Below are positions 1 through 8,024 of a stretch of DNA of 34,010 nucleotides, piece after piece. The notes beneath the pieces were generated by a model. The model did no database searches and was not told the origin of the DNA. It was given only the letters and a program-made list of their open reading frames with translations. Source of the DNA: Actinomycetes bacterium (lineage in GTDB: Bacteria > Actinomycetota > Acidimicrobiia > Acidimicrobiales > Ilumatobacteraceae); contig JANYDH010000133.1 in assembly GCA_025359865.1 (NCBI GenBank), positions 1 to 34,010 of the forward strand, read 5' to 3'. How positions within the stretch are numbered: position 1 is the stretch's first letter; every line of letters starts with the position of its first letter. The position numbers were made by a program, and so were the translations under genes.

Positions 1-477
1 ACTCAGTCGTTCACGTTGACCGACAGCACCAACGCCCCGTTGGCTGCGCTCGGTCTCGGCGGTGCGATCACGGCCGCAGCAGGTACCGGTGGAACGTTCC
101 AGATCGGTGCGAACGCGAACGAAACCGTTGGGTTGTCGATCACCAAGTCCGACTCGGTGACGCTCGGTGTGAACGCCTTGGTCGTAACCACCGATGCCGG
201 TGCGGCGGCCTCGATCACGGCACTCGATACGGCTATTGCGAGCGTGTCGACGACCCGTGGCAACCTTGGTGCGTTGCAGAACCGGTTCGAGTCGATGATC
301 AACAACCTGCAGGTCACCACCGAGAACCTCTCGGCGTCGGAGAGCCGCATCCGCGACACCGACATGGCCCAGGAAATGGTCACCTTCACGAAGAACAACG
401 TACTGATGCAGGCCGGTACAGCGATGCTGTCACAGGCCAACCAGGTACCCAACTCGATCCTGTCGCTTCTGCGCTGA
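1..477 (+). CDS. flagellin, C-terminal part (5' truncated by window edge)
   Basis: This is the carboxy-terminal 158 residues of a flagellin, the secreted subunit of the filament. The reading frame is open from base 1, so the true start lies outside the window. The last 85 or so residues form the conserved D1/D0 helical region: a heptad-like segment with LGALQNRFESMINNL, then SASESRIRDTDMAQEM and the C-terminal export and polymerisation helix ending NSILSLLR. Upstream of that is a Gly/Ala/Thr-rich stretch typical of the variable D2/D3 part. A strong hairpin follows at 500-526, so the gene probably ends its own transcript, separate from fliD. FliS and FliW, both flagellin-binding proteins, are encoded further on. 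Identification is secure; total length and 5' control cannot be seen. Confidence 0.95.
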   Translation, partial: TQSFTLTDSTNAPLAALGLGGAITAAAGTGGTFQIGANANETVGLSITKSDSVTLGVNALVVTTDAGAAASITALDTAIASVSTTRGNLGALQNRFESMINNLQVTTENLSASESRIRDTDMAQEMVTFTKNNVLMQAGTAMLSQANQVPNSILSLLR

Positions 478-499
478 TCAAGGAGTCATGTGATCCGAC

Positions 500-526
500 G
501 TGGGGTCCGGCGTTGCCGGACCCCAC
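500..526 (+). terminator. strong hairpin after the flagellin gene
   Basis: A perfect 11-bp stem (GTGGGGTCCGG at 500-510, its complement at 516-526) encloses a 5-base loop, 22 bases after the flagellin stop. No U-tract follows, which is common for actinobacterial terminators. It fits a terminator or 3' stabiliser for the abundant flagellin mRNA. Confidence 0.8.
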
Positions 527-552
527 GAAGGGTTACCGCCCAGACCGACTCT

Positions 553-589
553 CGACCTTGTCACCGTCCTATGGGCGGTGACAAGGTCG
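553..589. terminator. second perfect inverted repeat between flagellin gene and fliD
   Basis: A 14-bp perfect inverted repeat (CGACCTTGTCACCG at 553-566, complement at 576-589) has a 9-base spacer. It follows the first terminator by 26 bases. It could be a back-up terminator. Its position about 80 bases upstream of fliD also allows an operator or an upstream leader structure. Confidence 0.6.
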
Positions 590-634
590 CGAGTAGTCAT
601 CCTCCAGGCTTTTCTCGCGTTTCTTCACACCATC

Positions 635-655
635 CCATGTCTACGCCAGACATGG
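635..655 (+). promoter_or_regulatory. leader hairpin abutting the fliD ribosome binding site
   Basis: CCATGTC (635-641) pairs with GACATGG (649-655) around a 7-base loop. The stem ends immediately before the purine-rich ribosome binding site AAAGGGGG (656-663) and the ATG at 669. The 3' arm overlaps ATGGAA (652-657), which matches the ANGGAN core of CsrA sites. Because csrA and fliW are in this window, post-transcriptional control is plausible but unproven. Confidence 0.45.
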
Positions 656-668
656 AAAGGGGGTAACG

Positions 669-3065
669 ATGTCATCGAATGTCAGTGTCAGCTCTGGCGG
701 TATCGATGTCACCTCGATCGTCGGCAGTCTGATGGACGCGGCGCGTGCCCCACTAGCATCCTTGCGGAATCGCCAGACTGCCGCTACCACTCAGCAGACC
801 GGAATCGCAAGCATCACGGCTGGCCTCGCGACACTGCGGGCGAGTGCCGCCAGTATCGTGAGCGGCGGGATCGCGAAGCTCACGCCGGCCACCACCAGCG
901 CAGCCGTCAGTACGGTCATGTCCAGTGCGGCACGAACCGGATCGGTTTCGTTCACGGTTGACCGACTTGCCTCGACCCACGGCCTGCGAACAGCGGCCAC
1001 CGTCGCTGCGAGCACATCGGTCGTCACGTCAGCGTCGGCGCTTGCCATTTCCAGCAGCGCCGCTCGCTTCGGGATAACCGCACTTAGCCCCGGCGCAGGC
1101 GTCACAGCCGGTCGTTACACCATCAGCGTGCTTCAGGCAACCGCTGGCGCTTCGGTCAGTGGCACGGCAGCCCTCGCAGCTTCGACGCTGGTCGACGGAA
1201 CGAACAACACACTCAACATGACGATCGACGGGGTCGCCGCGGCCGTCACGATTGCGAGCGGCACCTACAGCCGTGATGGGCTCGTCGCCGCGGTCAACGC
1301 AGCCATCGCCACAGCCGGTGGGGGCGCCACAGCCACCCTCGACTCGACCAACCACCTCAAGCTGACGACGACTCATGAGGGCTCGACTGCGACCCTCGCT
1401 CTACCGAGCGGCAGTGCGCTCGCCACGCTTGGCCTACCGGTCACGACTCCGGCCACCATCGGTGTCGACGGGAGCATCAAGATCGGAACGAATGCTGCGG
1501 TGACCGTCACTTCGGCGGCCAAGGGCGAAGTGGTCGCGGTGTCCACCGGGGGTGGCAACTTGAACCTTTCCCTCGGCGGCGGGCTCCGTGTCGGCGATGC
1601 AACCCTTGCAGTTGTATCTACCGGTGATCGCAGCCTCAGCGCAGTCGCCGCGGCGATCAACAACGCCAACGTTGGCGTCTCGGCGTCAGTGGTCAAGGTA
1701 AACGATGGCGCGTGGCTGATGCAGCTCAGCTCGGCCGCGAGCGGAACCGCCAACGCAATCTCGACCGATACCGCAGCCTTTGCGACCGCCGGCGGATTGG
1801 TACAGACGTCAACAGCCCAGGATGCAAAGATCACGGTCGGCTCCGGCGGAGGTGCCTACTCGGTCACCGCATCCGGAAACCAGTTCACCGATCTCTTGCA
1901 GGGCGTGACGATCACCGCGAACTCGCTGTCAGCCACCGCGGTCGGTGTAAGCGTGAGTCGTGACGACAGCGCCACCGCGGATTCGATCGACAAGCTCGTC
2001 GGCCAGGCCAACGACCTCATCACCCAGATTGCGACCCAGACGCTATACAACGCCGGAACCCGCAAGGCTGCACCGCTCGCCAGCGATTACGTGGTTCGTG
2101 GCCTCGCTGCGTCGGTTCGTTCTGCGATGGCCTCAGTGGTCGGCGGTGGCACCCTCACCCTTGGGGGCAACATCGGCATCGACATCCAGCGCGATGGTAC
2201 GGTGAAGTTCGATCGAGCGAAGTTCCTGACAGCGATGGCGAATGACCCGAACGGTGTAGGCACCCTCTTCGACCGTCATGGCAGCGGGGCGACTGGCCTC
2301 CATTTCGCTGGCGCTACGGACAGCACCGCGGCTGGCAGCTATGCGGTCAACATCACGCAGGCTGCAACTCGTGGCACCACGGGGCAGGTGCTCGTCGGAG
2401 GCTCCGTCGCGGGCCAGACGATCGGCGTACGGGTAGGTTCGACCGTGGCCACCTACCAGGCGGGCGCAGGCGCGAGCGCGGCGAGCATCGTCGCTGGGCT
2501 CAACGATGCGCTTGCACAGGCTGGCCTCAAGGTCGGCGCTGAACTGACTGTTGGCGGTGGCGTCAAACTGACCGGCAACGTCTTCGGCGGTTCAGGCGCA
2601 TTCGACTCGAACCTCGACGTCACCGGCGCCGGCATCTGGCAGGCCAACACCGGCACCGATGTAGCGGGCACGATCAACGCGCAGAGCGCGATCGGCGTGG
2701 GTCAGCGACTGTCATTGCTCGACCTTGGGACAACTGCGCCGCGAGGCATCAAGATCGACGTTGACGAAGGCGTCATCGGTGCGATGGGCAACATCGACTA
2801 TCAACCGGGTATCGCCGCGCGCCTGGTGAACATGGGAACACTTCTGACGGGCGTTACCGGTGGCCTCACTACGTCGTCCGCGACCTATGAACGTACGGTG
2901 AAGGACTTCAACACGCAGATCGATGCGTTCAACGCTCGTCTCGTAACGAAAGAGGCAAACCTCCGCCGACAGTGGACCGCGGTGCAAACCGCCCTCACCA
3001 CGCTCGGTAACCAGCAAACGTGGTTGACCAGTCAGTTCAACAAGAGTTCGTCGTCATCGAGTTGA
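669..3065 (+). CDS. fliD: flagellar filament cap protein FliD (HAP2)
   Basis: FliD caps the growing filament and helps exported flagellin fold and insert. The protein has 798 residues, long for the family (usually about 450-700). The N-terminal conserved region is clear: GIDVTSIVGSLMDAARAPLASL, then a coiled segment near residues 35-60. The C-terminal conserved coil (about residues 735-790) contains TYERTVKDFNTQIDAFNARL and ends QQTWLTSQFNK plus a serine run. Between them lie Ala/Thr/Gly-rich beta domains with flagellin_IN-like stretches, for example VAAVNAAIATAGGGATATLD (about 200-220) and IVAGLNDALAQAGLKVGAEL (about 605-625). The ATG at 669 is preceded by AAAGGGGG at good spacing. It sits between the flagellin gene and fliS, the usual filament group. 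The extra length lies in the surface-exposed middle. Confidence 0.93.
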   Translation: MSSNVSVSSGGIDVTSIVGSLMDAARAPLASLRNRQTAATTQQTGIASITAGLATLRASAASIVSGGIAKLTPATTSAAVSTVMSSAARTGSVSFTVDRLASTHGLRTAATVAASTSVVTSASALAISSSAARFGITALSPGAGVTAGRYTISVLQATAGASVSGTAALAASTLVDGTNNTLNMTIDGVAAAVTIASGTYSRDGLVAAVNAAIATAGGGATATLDSTNHLKLTTTHEGSTATLALPSGSALATLGLPVTTPATIGVDGSIKIGTNAAVTVTSAAKGEVVAVSTGGGNLNLSLGGGLRVGDATLAVVSTGDRSLSAVAAAINNANVGVSASVVKVNDGAWLMQLSSAASGTANAISTDTAAFATAGGLVQTSTAQDAKITVGSGGGAYSVTASGNQFTDLLQGVTITANSLSATAVGVSVSRDDSATADSIDKLVGQANDLITQIATQTLYNAGTRKAAPLASDYVVRGLAASVRSAMASVVGGGTLTLGGNIGIDIQRDGTVKFDRAKFLTAMANDPNGVGTLFDRHGSGATGLHFAGATDSTAAGSYAVNITQAATRGTTGQVLVGGSVAGQTIGVRVGSTVATYQAGAGASAASIVAGLNDALAQAGLKVGAELTVGGGVKLTGNVFGGSGAFDSNLDVTGAGIWQANTGTDVAGTINAQSAIGVGQRLSLLDLGTTAPRGIKIDVDEGVIGAMGNIDYQPGIAARLVNMGTLLTGVTGGLTTSSATYERTVKDFNTQIDAFNARLVTKEANLRRQWTAVQTALTTLGNQQTWLTSQFNKSSSSSS

Positions 3066-3084
3066 TCACCCGGCTGATCACCCG
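3061..3084 (+). repeat. two 12-bp direct repeats ending in GATCACCCG
   Basis: GTTGATCACCCG (3061-3072) is followed directly by GCTGATCACCCG (3073-3084), overlapping the fliD stop codon. The rest of the fliD-fliS gap (3085-3227) shows no gene. The shared GATCACCCG core also appears near 5217 (before flgB) and 9061 (before fliI). Confidence 0.5.
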
Positions 3085-3227
3085 ACCAACACCCCGAATC
3101 CTTTGGGCTATTCCAGACGAAGTCCGGACGGTCGTGAGAGCGGAATGGAACTTCAGGTTCGTTGCGTGGTGATGCGGTAATGCACCACCGTCCACTCACT
3201 GCCAGACGAACCATGGAAGGTCACGTC

Positions 3228-3662
3228 ATGCCCTACCCTCAACCCCTGCGCGACAGATTCATCGACGGCGCTCTCGATACGGCATCGGGCCCAAAGGTCG
3301 TAGCGCTCTGCTATGACCGGATGGATCGCGATCTCGCAGAGGCCATCGCGGCTCTCGATTCGGGCCAGGTCGAGCGCTCGCACGAACTGCTCTGCCACGC
3401 GCAAGACATCGTTCACGAGTTGCTGTGCATGCTCGACCTCGACGTGTGGGAACACGCTGGAGGCCTTGCCTCGATCTACCGATACATCATCGACCTCCTG
3501 ACAGCTGCCAATGTAACGAAACATCCACGAGGGGCGATCGAAGCCAAGCGGCTGCTAGCCGAACTCGGCGATGCATTCCGCCAGGCGGCAGTGTCGGTCG
3601 TCGCAGAGCGCTTTGCCACGAAGATCGTCACGCCCGAACGCCAACTGTCGGTGCGGGCCTGA
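3228..3662 (+). CDS. fliS: flagellin export chaperone FliS
   Basis: FliS binds newly made flagellin in the cytoplasm, prevents early polymerisation and delivers it to the export gate. The 144-residue product has the family's length and all-helical pattern. After the N-terminal MPYPQPLRDRFIDGAL come KVVALCYDRMDRDLAEAIAALDSG and a helix containing CHAQDIVHELLCMLDLDVWE, then GGLASIYRYIIDLLTAAN, the usual FliS signature. I chose ATG 3228 because GGAAGG lies 7 bases upstream; an in-frame ATG at 3213 overlaps that ribosome binding site and would add five residues. It follows fliD by about 160 bases. Confidence 0.92.
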   Translation: MPYPQPLRDRFIDGALDTASGPKVVALCYDRMDRDLAEAIAALDSGQVERSHELLCHAQDIVHELLCMLDLDVWEHAGGLASIYRYIIDLLTAANVTKHPRGAIEAKRLLAELGDAFRQAAVSVVAERFATKIVTPERQLSVRA

Positions 3663-3693
3663 TCGAGAAACCGAAAGAACGGCCAGATCCGAG

Positions 3694-4038
3694 ATGAACA
3701 CGTTGCGAACCGAGGGCGACAGTGACGTCATCATGTGGGACGACGTACTTCGTGCGTATGCCGCAGCGCTGGACGAACATCGCGCCTTCCTGCTGTCGGC
3801 GCAGCCAGAAGGTCTGGAGGCTGGATTCGATCTTGTACCAATCGAGTTCGCTCCTCCGGCGTCCATGCCACCGCTGCCCGCCGAGTTTGCCGAGCGGACT
3901 CGGTCTCTGGTAGCCGAGACAGAAGGGTTGAAGGAGCTCGCCCGCGACCTCCTACGCCGACACCAGCCCCAAGCATCACCAAGTCGCGCAGCGGTTGGGT
4001 CATTTAGTGCAGCGTCCCGGTGGGACGGTCGGTTGTGA
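3694..4038 (+). CDS. small acidic helical protein in the fliT position
   Basis: The product has 114 residues and I do not recognise it by sequence. A short helical N-terminal part, MWDDVLRAYAAALDEHRAFLL (about residues 14-34), is followed by a proline-rich linker and a second predicted helix, LPAEFAERTRSLVAETEGLKELARDLLRR (about 62-90). It lies 31 bases after fliS, where many bacteria encode the FliD chaperone FliT, a protein of about 100-120 residues that varies widely in sequence. A FliT-like chaperone role is therefore an inference from position, size and helicity only. The start is uncertain: ATG 3694 is used, with ATG 3733 in the same frame (MWDDV...) as an alternative. Confidence 0.6.
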   Translation: MNTLRTEGDSDVIMWDDVLRAYAAALDEHRAFLLSAQPEGLEAGFDLVPIEFAPPASMPPLPAEFAERTRSLVAETEGLKELARDLLRRHQPQASPSRAAVGSFSAASRWDGRL

Positions 4039-4054
4039 TGATGGAGCGCTCGTG

Positions 4055-4600
4055 ATGGCGCTTTCGGTTCCTGATGACATCCCGACGATCGTGCTCGCCC
4101 TCGGTCTGATCGCATCGCTGATCACCACGGTGGCGATGATCCTCGGTCGGACGCCGTCCAAGAAGCAGTCGGTGTACGTCGAAGCACCGAAGCGGGCGCA
4201 GATGCCGGCATGGGTACCGGTGCCGACCGCGAACGCCGCACGCGAGCGAGCATCTGCTTCGGCGCGGATCAAGGCGGCCGCGTCTGTACGCGAGCGTGGG
4301 CTGCATCTCACCGACGTGCATGAAGTCGATTCCGTCGAGATCGACCCCGCCGACTGCCCACCGTTTGTCGCCTACGCCAGCTATGACCCTGCTACGAGCG
4401 ATCCGGCCGCACACGACCCTGCTGGACAAGGTTCGATCCCCATGGACGGTTACGTCGTACAGCAACCTGCTGCGGTGACTCCGCAGGAGGCGCAGGTGAT
4501 TCTCACCCATGCGGGCCAACACGAGCCAAATAGCGTAGCGGAGGTCATCAGCCAGTGGATCAAGGCAGACTTGAAGAACATGGCTCGCCGAACGCGCTGA
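4055..4600 (+). CDS. unrecognised single-pass membrane protein between fliS and fliH
   Basis: The product has 181 residues and unknown function. Residues 9-31 form one hydrophobic segment (IPTIVLALGLIASLITTVAM is its core). A basic stretch (SKKQSV) follows, suggesting that the rest is cytoplasmic. The tail contains an Ala/Arg-rich helix (NAARERASASARIKAAASVRER), an acidic Pro/Asp-rich region, and a C-terminal helical part (AEVISQWIKADLKNMARRTR). The ATG at 4055 has GGAG upstream; an adjacent GTG at 4052 is equally possible. The 3' end overlaps the fliH start by 46 bases in another frame, so the two are probably translationally coupled. That suggests a flagellar role, perhaps at the membrane face of the export apparatus, but no domain supports this. 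Confidence 0.7.
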   Translation: MALSVPDDIPTIVLALGLIASLITTVAMILGRTPSKKQSVYVEAPKRAQMPAWVPVPTANAARERASASARIKAAASVRERGLHLTDVHEVDSVEIDPADCPPFVAYASYDPATSDPAAHDPAGQGSIPMDGYVVQQPAAVTPQEAQVILTHAGQHEPNSVAEVISQWIKADLKNMARRTR

Positions 4601-5208
4601 GCCAGCGGCCCCGGGCGCTGCTTCGCCCGACCCGGTTCGATCCACCGGTCTTGGTGCAATCGTCGGGTGGCCGCGATGTTCGCGACCAGCACGCCGAACA
4701 ACTCGCCGCGGCGATGTCTGTGGCCCGCGAAGACGGCCTGCGCAAGGCGCGAACCGAGGTCGACGCGACCATTGCCCGGTATGACGCTGCGCAACGAGGC
4801 CTGTTGTCGGTTACCCGGGCGCTGCTCCAGGCGGTCGACCAACTGCAGGCCCACGACGGGGAGGCAATCGAGCGGGTGCAGCACCAGGCCGTGATGTTCG
4901 GTGCCGCGCTCGCCGAGGAACTGATCGGCCGAGAGTTACGCATGTCGGACGACGTGGTGACCGCAACCGTCGATCGCGCAATCGCGTTCGCTCCTGACCG
5001 TGGCGGGATCATCTTGCGCGTGCACCCGAGCGATCTTGCTGTTGCCCGCGAACATGCTGAAGGGATCGACCAGATTGCCGGACGAGTGGATCTCGTCGGC
5101 GACCCGGCTATCGAGCCCGGCGGGTGCGTTGCCACCGTCGGCCCACTGCGGATCGACGCCCAAGTCGGTGTCGCGCTCGAACGGGTGAGAGCGGTGCTGG
5201 CATCATGA
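4555..5208 (+). CDS. fliH: flagellar export ATPase regulator FliH
   Basis: FliH is the peripheral stalk-like regulator of the FliI ATPase and tethers it to the C ring. The 217-residue product has the family layout: a variable N-terminal region, a long charged helix (about residues 45-105, AEQLAAAMSVAREDGLRKAR onward) and a C-terminal globular part. The C-terminal part contains AVMFGAALAEELIGRELRMS, a beta-rich segment with ILRVHPSDLAVAREH, and the closing pattern IEPGGCVATVGPLRIDAQVG, typical of the FliH/YscL family. It starts at GTG 4555 with GGAGG upstream, inside the end of the preceding gene. The location is unusual: fliH normally lies between fliG and fliI, and here it is upstream of flgB, leaving a short gap at fliG-fliI. 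Confidence 0.85.
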   Translation: MDQGRLEEHGSPNALSQRPRALLRPTRFDPPVLVQSSGGRDVRDQHAEQLAAAMSVAREDGLRKARTEVDATIARYDAAQRGLLSVTRALLQAVDQLQAHDGEAIERVQHQAVMFGAALAEELIGRELRMSDDVVTATVDRAIAFAPDRGGIILRVHPSDLAVAREHAEGIDQIAGRVDLVGDPAIEPGGCVATVGPLRIDAQVGVALERVRAVLAS

Positions 5209-5266
5209 CCCGCAGATCACCCGACCACCTACTTGCATCAACGGTGCCTCTCGCACAGTCGGTGAC

Positions 5267-5626
5267 ATGGCAGTAGCAGGAATCTCCGACTCGGTGACCG
5301 CGGCGCTACACCTCGCGATCAACGGCCTCGACACCCGTCAGCGGACCATTACCTCCAACATCGCCAACGTCGAGACACCGAACTACCTCGCCAAAGAGGT
5401 CAAGTTCGAAGACAGCCTCAAGGCCGCCCTCTCCGGTGGCGGTGATCCGATGTCGGCAAGCATTTCGGTCAGCGATTCGACTGCACCGCTCCTTGAGAAC
5501 GGTAACAACGTCAGCATCGACTCCGAGCTGATGGCGAGTTCGGAAAACCTGCTCCGCCAGAAGCTCGTCGTGCAGGCCCTGAACAGCAAGTACGCCCTGC
5601 TGCGTACCGCCATGGCCGGTAACTGA
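5267..5626 (+). CDS. flgB: flagellar proximal rod protein FlgB
   Basis: FlgB is a proximal rod subunit exported by the flagellar type III system. The 119-residue product matches family length. It has the rod/hook N-terminal signature near residues 15-45, LAINGLDTRQRTITSNIANVETPNYLAKEV, and the C-terminal helix LMASSENLLRQKLVVQALNSKYALLRTAM. It begins the flgB-flgC-fliE-fliF-fliG string, the most conserved gene order in flagellar loci. The gap after fliH (5209-5266) holds GATCACCCG (5217-5225) and no gene. The ribosome binding site is weak (GGTGAC directly before ATG). Confidence 0.95.
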   Translation: MAVAGISDSVTAALHLAINGLDTRQRTITSNIANVETPNYLAKEVKFEDSLKAALSGGGDPMSASISVSDSTAPLLENGNNVSIDSELMASSENLLRQKLVVQALNSKYALLRTAMAGN

Positions 5627-5645
5627 GAGCACGAAGGGAGCCGCA

Positions 5646-6053
5646 ATGTCACAAGTGTTCTCGATTCTCGGTGTCGCCCGAACGGGCATGGACGTCTACA
5701 AGACGTGGCTGACCGCCGTGGCCGACAACGTCGCCAACATGGATGACGTGAGCGACACCTCGACCCCCGCCTTTCAAGAGCGGTTCCTCGATGTGAAGCC
5801 GGTTACCGATCCCACCGGTTTCGGGGCGGGCGCCGAGGTGGCCGGCGTGCAGTACGGCGACCCCAACGGGCGGGTGACGTACGAGCCGAACCATCCACTG
5901 GCCGATGCGAACGGGATGGTTCGCCGACCCGACATGGAGCTCACCGACCAAATGGTCTACATGCAGCTGGCTCAGCGCGGCTACCAGGCAAACGTCCAGT
6001 CATTCCAATCGGCCCGCGAGGCCTACGAGACGATCCTTGCGATCGGGAAGTGA
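5646..6053 (+). CDS. flgC: flagellar proximal rod protein FlgC
   Basis: FlgC is a rod subunit that assembles next to FlgB. The 135-residue product is the usual size. The N-terminal motif VARTGMDVYKTWLTAVADNVANM corresponds to the rod/hook signature, and the C-terminal part EANGMVRRPDMELTDQMVYM-like region leads into QLAQRGYQANVQSFQSAREAYETILAIG, the standard FlgC end (SARSYQANVxxxxxAKxM in other bacteria). A good ribosome binding site (AAGGGAG) precedes the ATG, 19 bases after flgB. It is co-transcribed with flgB and fliE. Confidence 0.95.
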   Translation: MSQVFSILGVARTGMDVYKTWLTAVADNVANMDDVSDTSTPAFQERFLDVKPVTDPTGFGAGAEVAGVQYGDPNGRVTYEPNHPLADANGMVRRPDMELTDQMVYMQLAQRGYQANVQSFQSAREAYETILAIGK

Positions 6054-6061
6054 CCTGACCC

Positions 6062-6382
6062 ATGGCAATTCTCCCGATCCCACCCATCCAACCGATCGCG
6101 ATCGGCTCGATGCAACCAGCCACGAGCGGCAACGCGATCGGTGGATCAGGCGGCCTAGGCGGAGCAGGTGGCGGTGGTGGATTCATGGAGGCGCTCGACA
6201 AGGTGTCGACGGCTCAAGCGACCGCCGACAAGCTGGCGATTCAGGCGGCGACCGGTGATCTGCAGGCAGTACAGGATTTTACGATCGCATCCACTGAGGC
6301 ACAGCTCCTCACCCAGATGACGGTGAGTTTCCGCGACAAGGCCATCTCGGCCTTCAACGACATCATGAGGATGCAGATCTAA
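6062..6382 (+). CDS. fliE: flagellar hook-basal body protein FliE
   Basis: FliE links the MS ring to the proximal rod. The 106-residue product has the conserved C-terminal half: FMEALDKVSTAQATADKLAI, then AATGDLQAVQDFTIASTEAQ and TQMTVSFRDKAISAFNDIMRMQI, which matches the family ending in which the last residues are Y/FNEIMRMQV-like. The first 40 residues are unusually Pro/Ile- and then Gly-rich (GGSGGLGGAGGGGG), a low-complexity lead not seen in typical FliE. It sits 8 bases after flgC and 1 base before fliF. Confidence 0.93.
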   Translation: MAILPIPPIQPIAIGSMQPATSGNAIGGSGGLGGAGGGGGFMEALDKVSTAQATADKLAIQAATGDLQAVQDFTIASTEAQLLTQMTVSFRDKAISAFNDIMRMQI

Positions 6383-6383
6383 C

Positions 6384-8024
6384 ATGGCGGGATCCGATAT
6401 GAAGACGGTGATGCGTCGCGGGCAGGATTTTGCCGGACGGATGACACCGCTGCAAAAAATCGCACTCGGCGCCGTCACCGTTACGGTGATCGCGGGCGGG
6501 TTTGTACTCACCCGCGCGGGCACCGGGGTGACCATGGCACCGCTGTACACCGGGCTCGAGGCATCCGACGCCTCGGCAGTGGTGGACAAGCTGAACTCGC
6601 AAGGCGAGCCGTACCAATTGACCGATGCCGGCCATACCGTGCTCGTTCCAAAAGCCGACGTGTACAACATGCGGGTGGCGATGGCCGGTGCCGGGTTGCC
6701 CTCTTCGAACAGCGGCTACTCGATCCTCGACAACCAGGGCATCACCACCTCGGAATCCCGTCAGCGAATCGACTATCAGCGTGCCCTCGAAGGCGAGCTC
6801 CAGATGACCCTGCGGGTGATGGACGGTGTGCAATCCGCCTCGGTGCATCTGGCGTTGCCTGACGAATCCGTTTTCACCGACCAGGTGTCGAATCCGACCG
6901 CTTCGGTGATGATCGTCGCCAAGGGCGCCGGCGGGATCGGCGACGATCAGGTGCAGGCGATCGTGCATCTCGTCGCGTCGTCCGTGAAGAACATGAAGCC
7001 AGAAGATGTCACGGTCATCGACTCGAACGGAACCGTGCTCTCCGCGCCTGGGATGGCCAGCGGCGGGTCGTCGGGCGCCACAGCCCGGTCCAAGGCCGAG
7101 CGCGCGTTCGGCTCGGCGAAGGCCAGCGAACTCTCCGCCCAGATCGCCAGGATCACCGGCGCCGACAAGGTGTCGGTCACGGTCACCGTCGACCTCGACC
7201 TCGATGTGAAGGCCGCGACGATGGACGACTACGGGCCGATCGGTACCGATACTGCGGGCGGTGTCGTGGTCGGTGATTCCACGTCGGCGGAGGTGTATGG
7301 CCCGGGTGTCGGTCCCAACTCTCCAGGTGTGGTCAACGCAGGCACCGTCGTGACCACGCCGGTGCCGTCGACCGTTCCGACTGGGGGCTACCAGAAGGGC
7401 GATAGCCAAAAGACCTATGCGGTCGACCGCACCGTCTCGTCGGTGACCGAGGTGCCCGGCAAGATCGTGAAACTTAATGTTGCGGTGCTGCTGGATGACA
7501 AGGCCGTGACGGCCGCGCAAGCAACAGAGATCCAAGCCCTTGTCACTACCGCGGCCGGGATCGACACCGCACGCGGCGACGTGCTGACGATCACCCGCTT
7601 GCCGTTCGACGTCTCAGCCGAAACGGCTGCAGCCGCCCAGACCGTGGCCGCCACAGCCTTGGCTGCGAAGGCCCGGATGATGGAACTGGTCCGCACGCTT
7701 GCTGTGGTGTTCGTGATCATCATCGCCTTGATCTTGGCCTACCGCAGTACCCGCAAGGCCCGCAAGATCACTGCGGTGCCGATCAGCGCAGACGAGATTG
7801 CATCAGCACAAGGCTCAGGCGTGCTCACCCCCGAACTCGCCTCTGTACCGAGCGGGCAGGGCGCACTCGTGATGGCGGGGCCGAGCACACCCAACAGTCT
7901 GGCTTTAGCGCTGGACCGAGTGGATTCGCCGATGGCGGAAATCTCCGAGATCGCCGAAACCCGACCTGAAGAAGTAGCCAACGTCTTGCGAGCCTGGCTC
8001 GCCGAATCGAAAGGCCGTCGATGA
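6384..8024 (+). CDS. fliF: flagellar MS-ring protein FliF
   Basis: FliF builds the MS ring in the inner membrane, the base on which the rod, export gate and C ring assemble. The 546-residue product has a first membrane segment at about residues 26-43 (IALGAVTVTVIAGGFVL). The YscJ/FliF periplasmic domain follows, with APLYTGLEASDASAVVDKLN, GLPSSNSGYSILDNQGITTS and RQRIDYQRALEGELQMTL. The central region is Gly/Ser/Pro-rich, and a second membrane segment lies near 436-452 (LAVVFVIIIALILAYR). The C-terminal tail EISEIAETRPEEVANVLRAW is the FliG-binding end. The stop overlaps the fliG start (ATGA). An in-frame ATG at 6399 could also be the start. Confidence 0.96.
   Translation: MAGSDMKTVMRRGQDFAGRMTPLQKIALGAVTVTVIAGGFVLTRAGTGVTMAPLYTGLEASDASAVVDKLNSQGEPYQLTDAGHTVLVPKADVYNMRVAMAGAGLPSSNSGYSILDNQGITTSESRQRIDYQRALEGELQMTLRVMDGVQSASVHLALPDESVFTDQVSNPTASVMIVAKGAGGIGDDQVQAIVHLVASSVKNMKPEDVTVIDSNGTVLSAPGMASGGSSGATARSKAERAFGSAKASELSAQIARITGADKVSVTVTVDLDLDVKAATMDDYGPIGTDTAGGVVVGDSTSAEVYGPGVGPNSPGVVNAGTVVTTPVPSTVPTGGYQKGDSQKTYAVDRTVSSVTEVPGKIVKLNVAVLLDDKAVTAAQATEIQALVTTAAGIDTARGDVLTITRLPFDVSAETAAAAQTVAATALAAKARMMELVRTLAVVFVIIIALILAYRSTRKARKITAVPISADEIASAQGSGVLTPELASVPSGQGALVMAGPSTPNSLALALDRVDSPMAEISEIAETRPEEVANVLRAWLAESKGRR

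Noticed and set aside
500-961. 153-codon plus-strand frame starting in the flagellin terminator
   Set aside because: It runs through two hairpins and then overlaps the start of fliD in another frame; no features of a protein.
6363-7535. 390-codon minus-strand open frame over fliF
   Set aside because: It mirrors a certain gene (FliF) in GC-rich DNA and its His/Arg/Asp-rich product has no domain; treated as a shadow.
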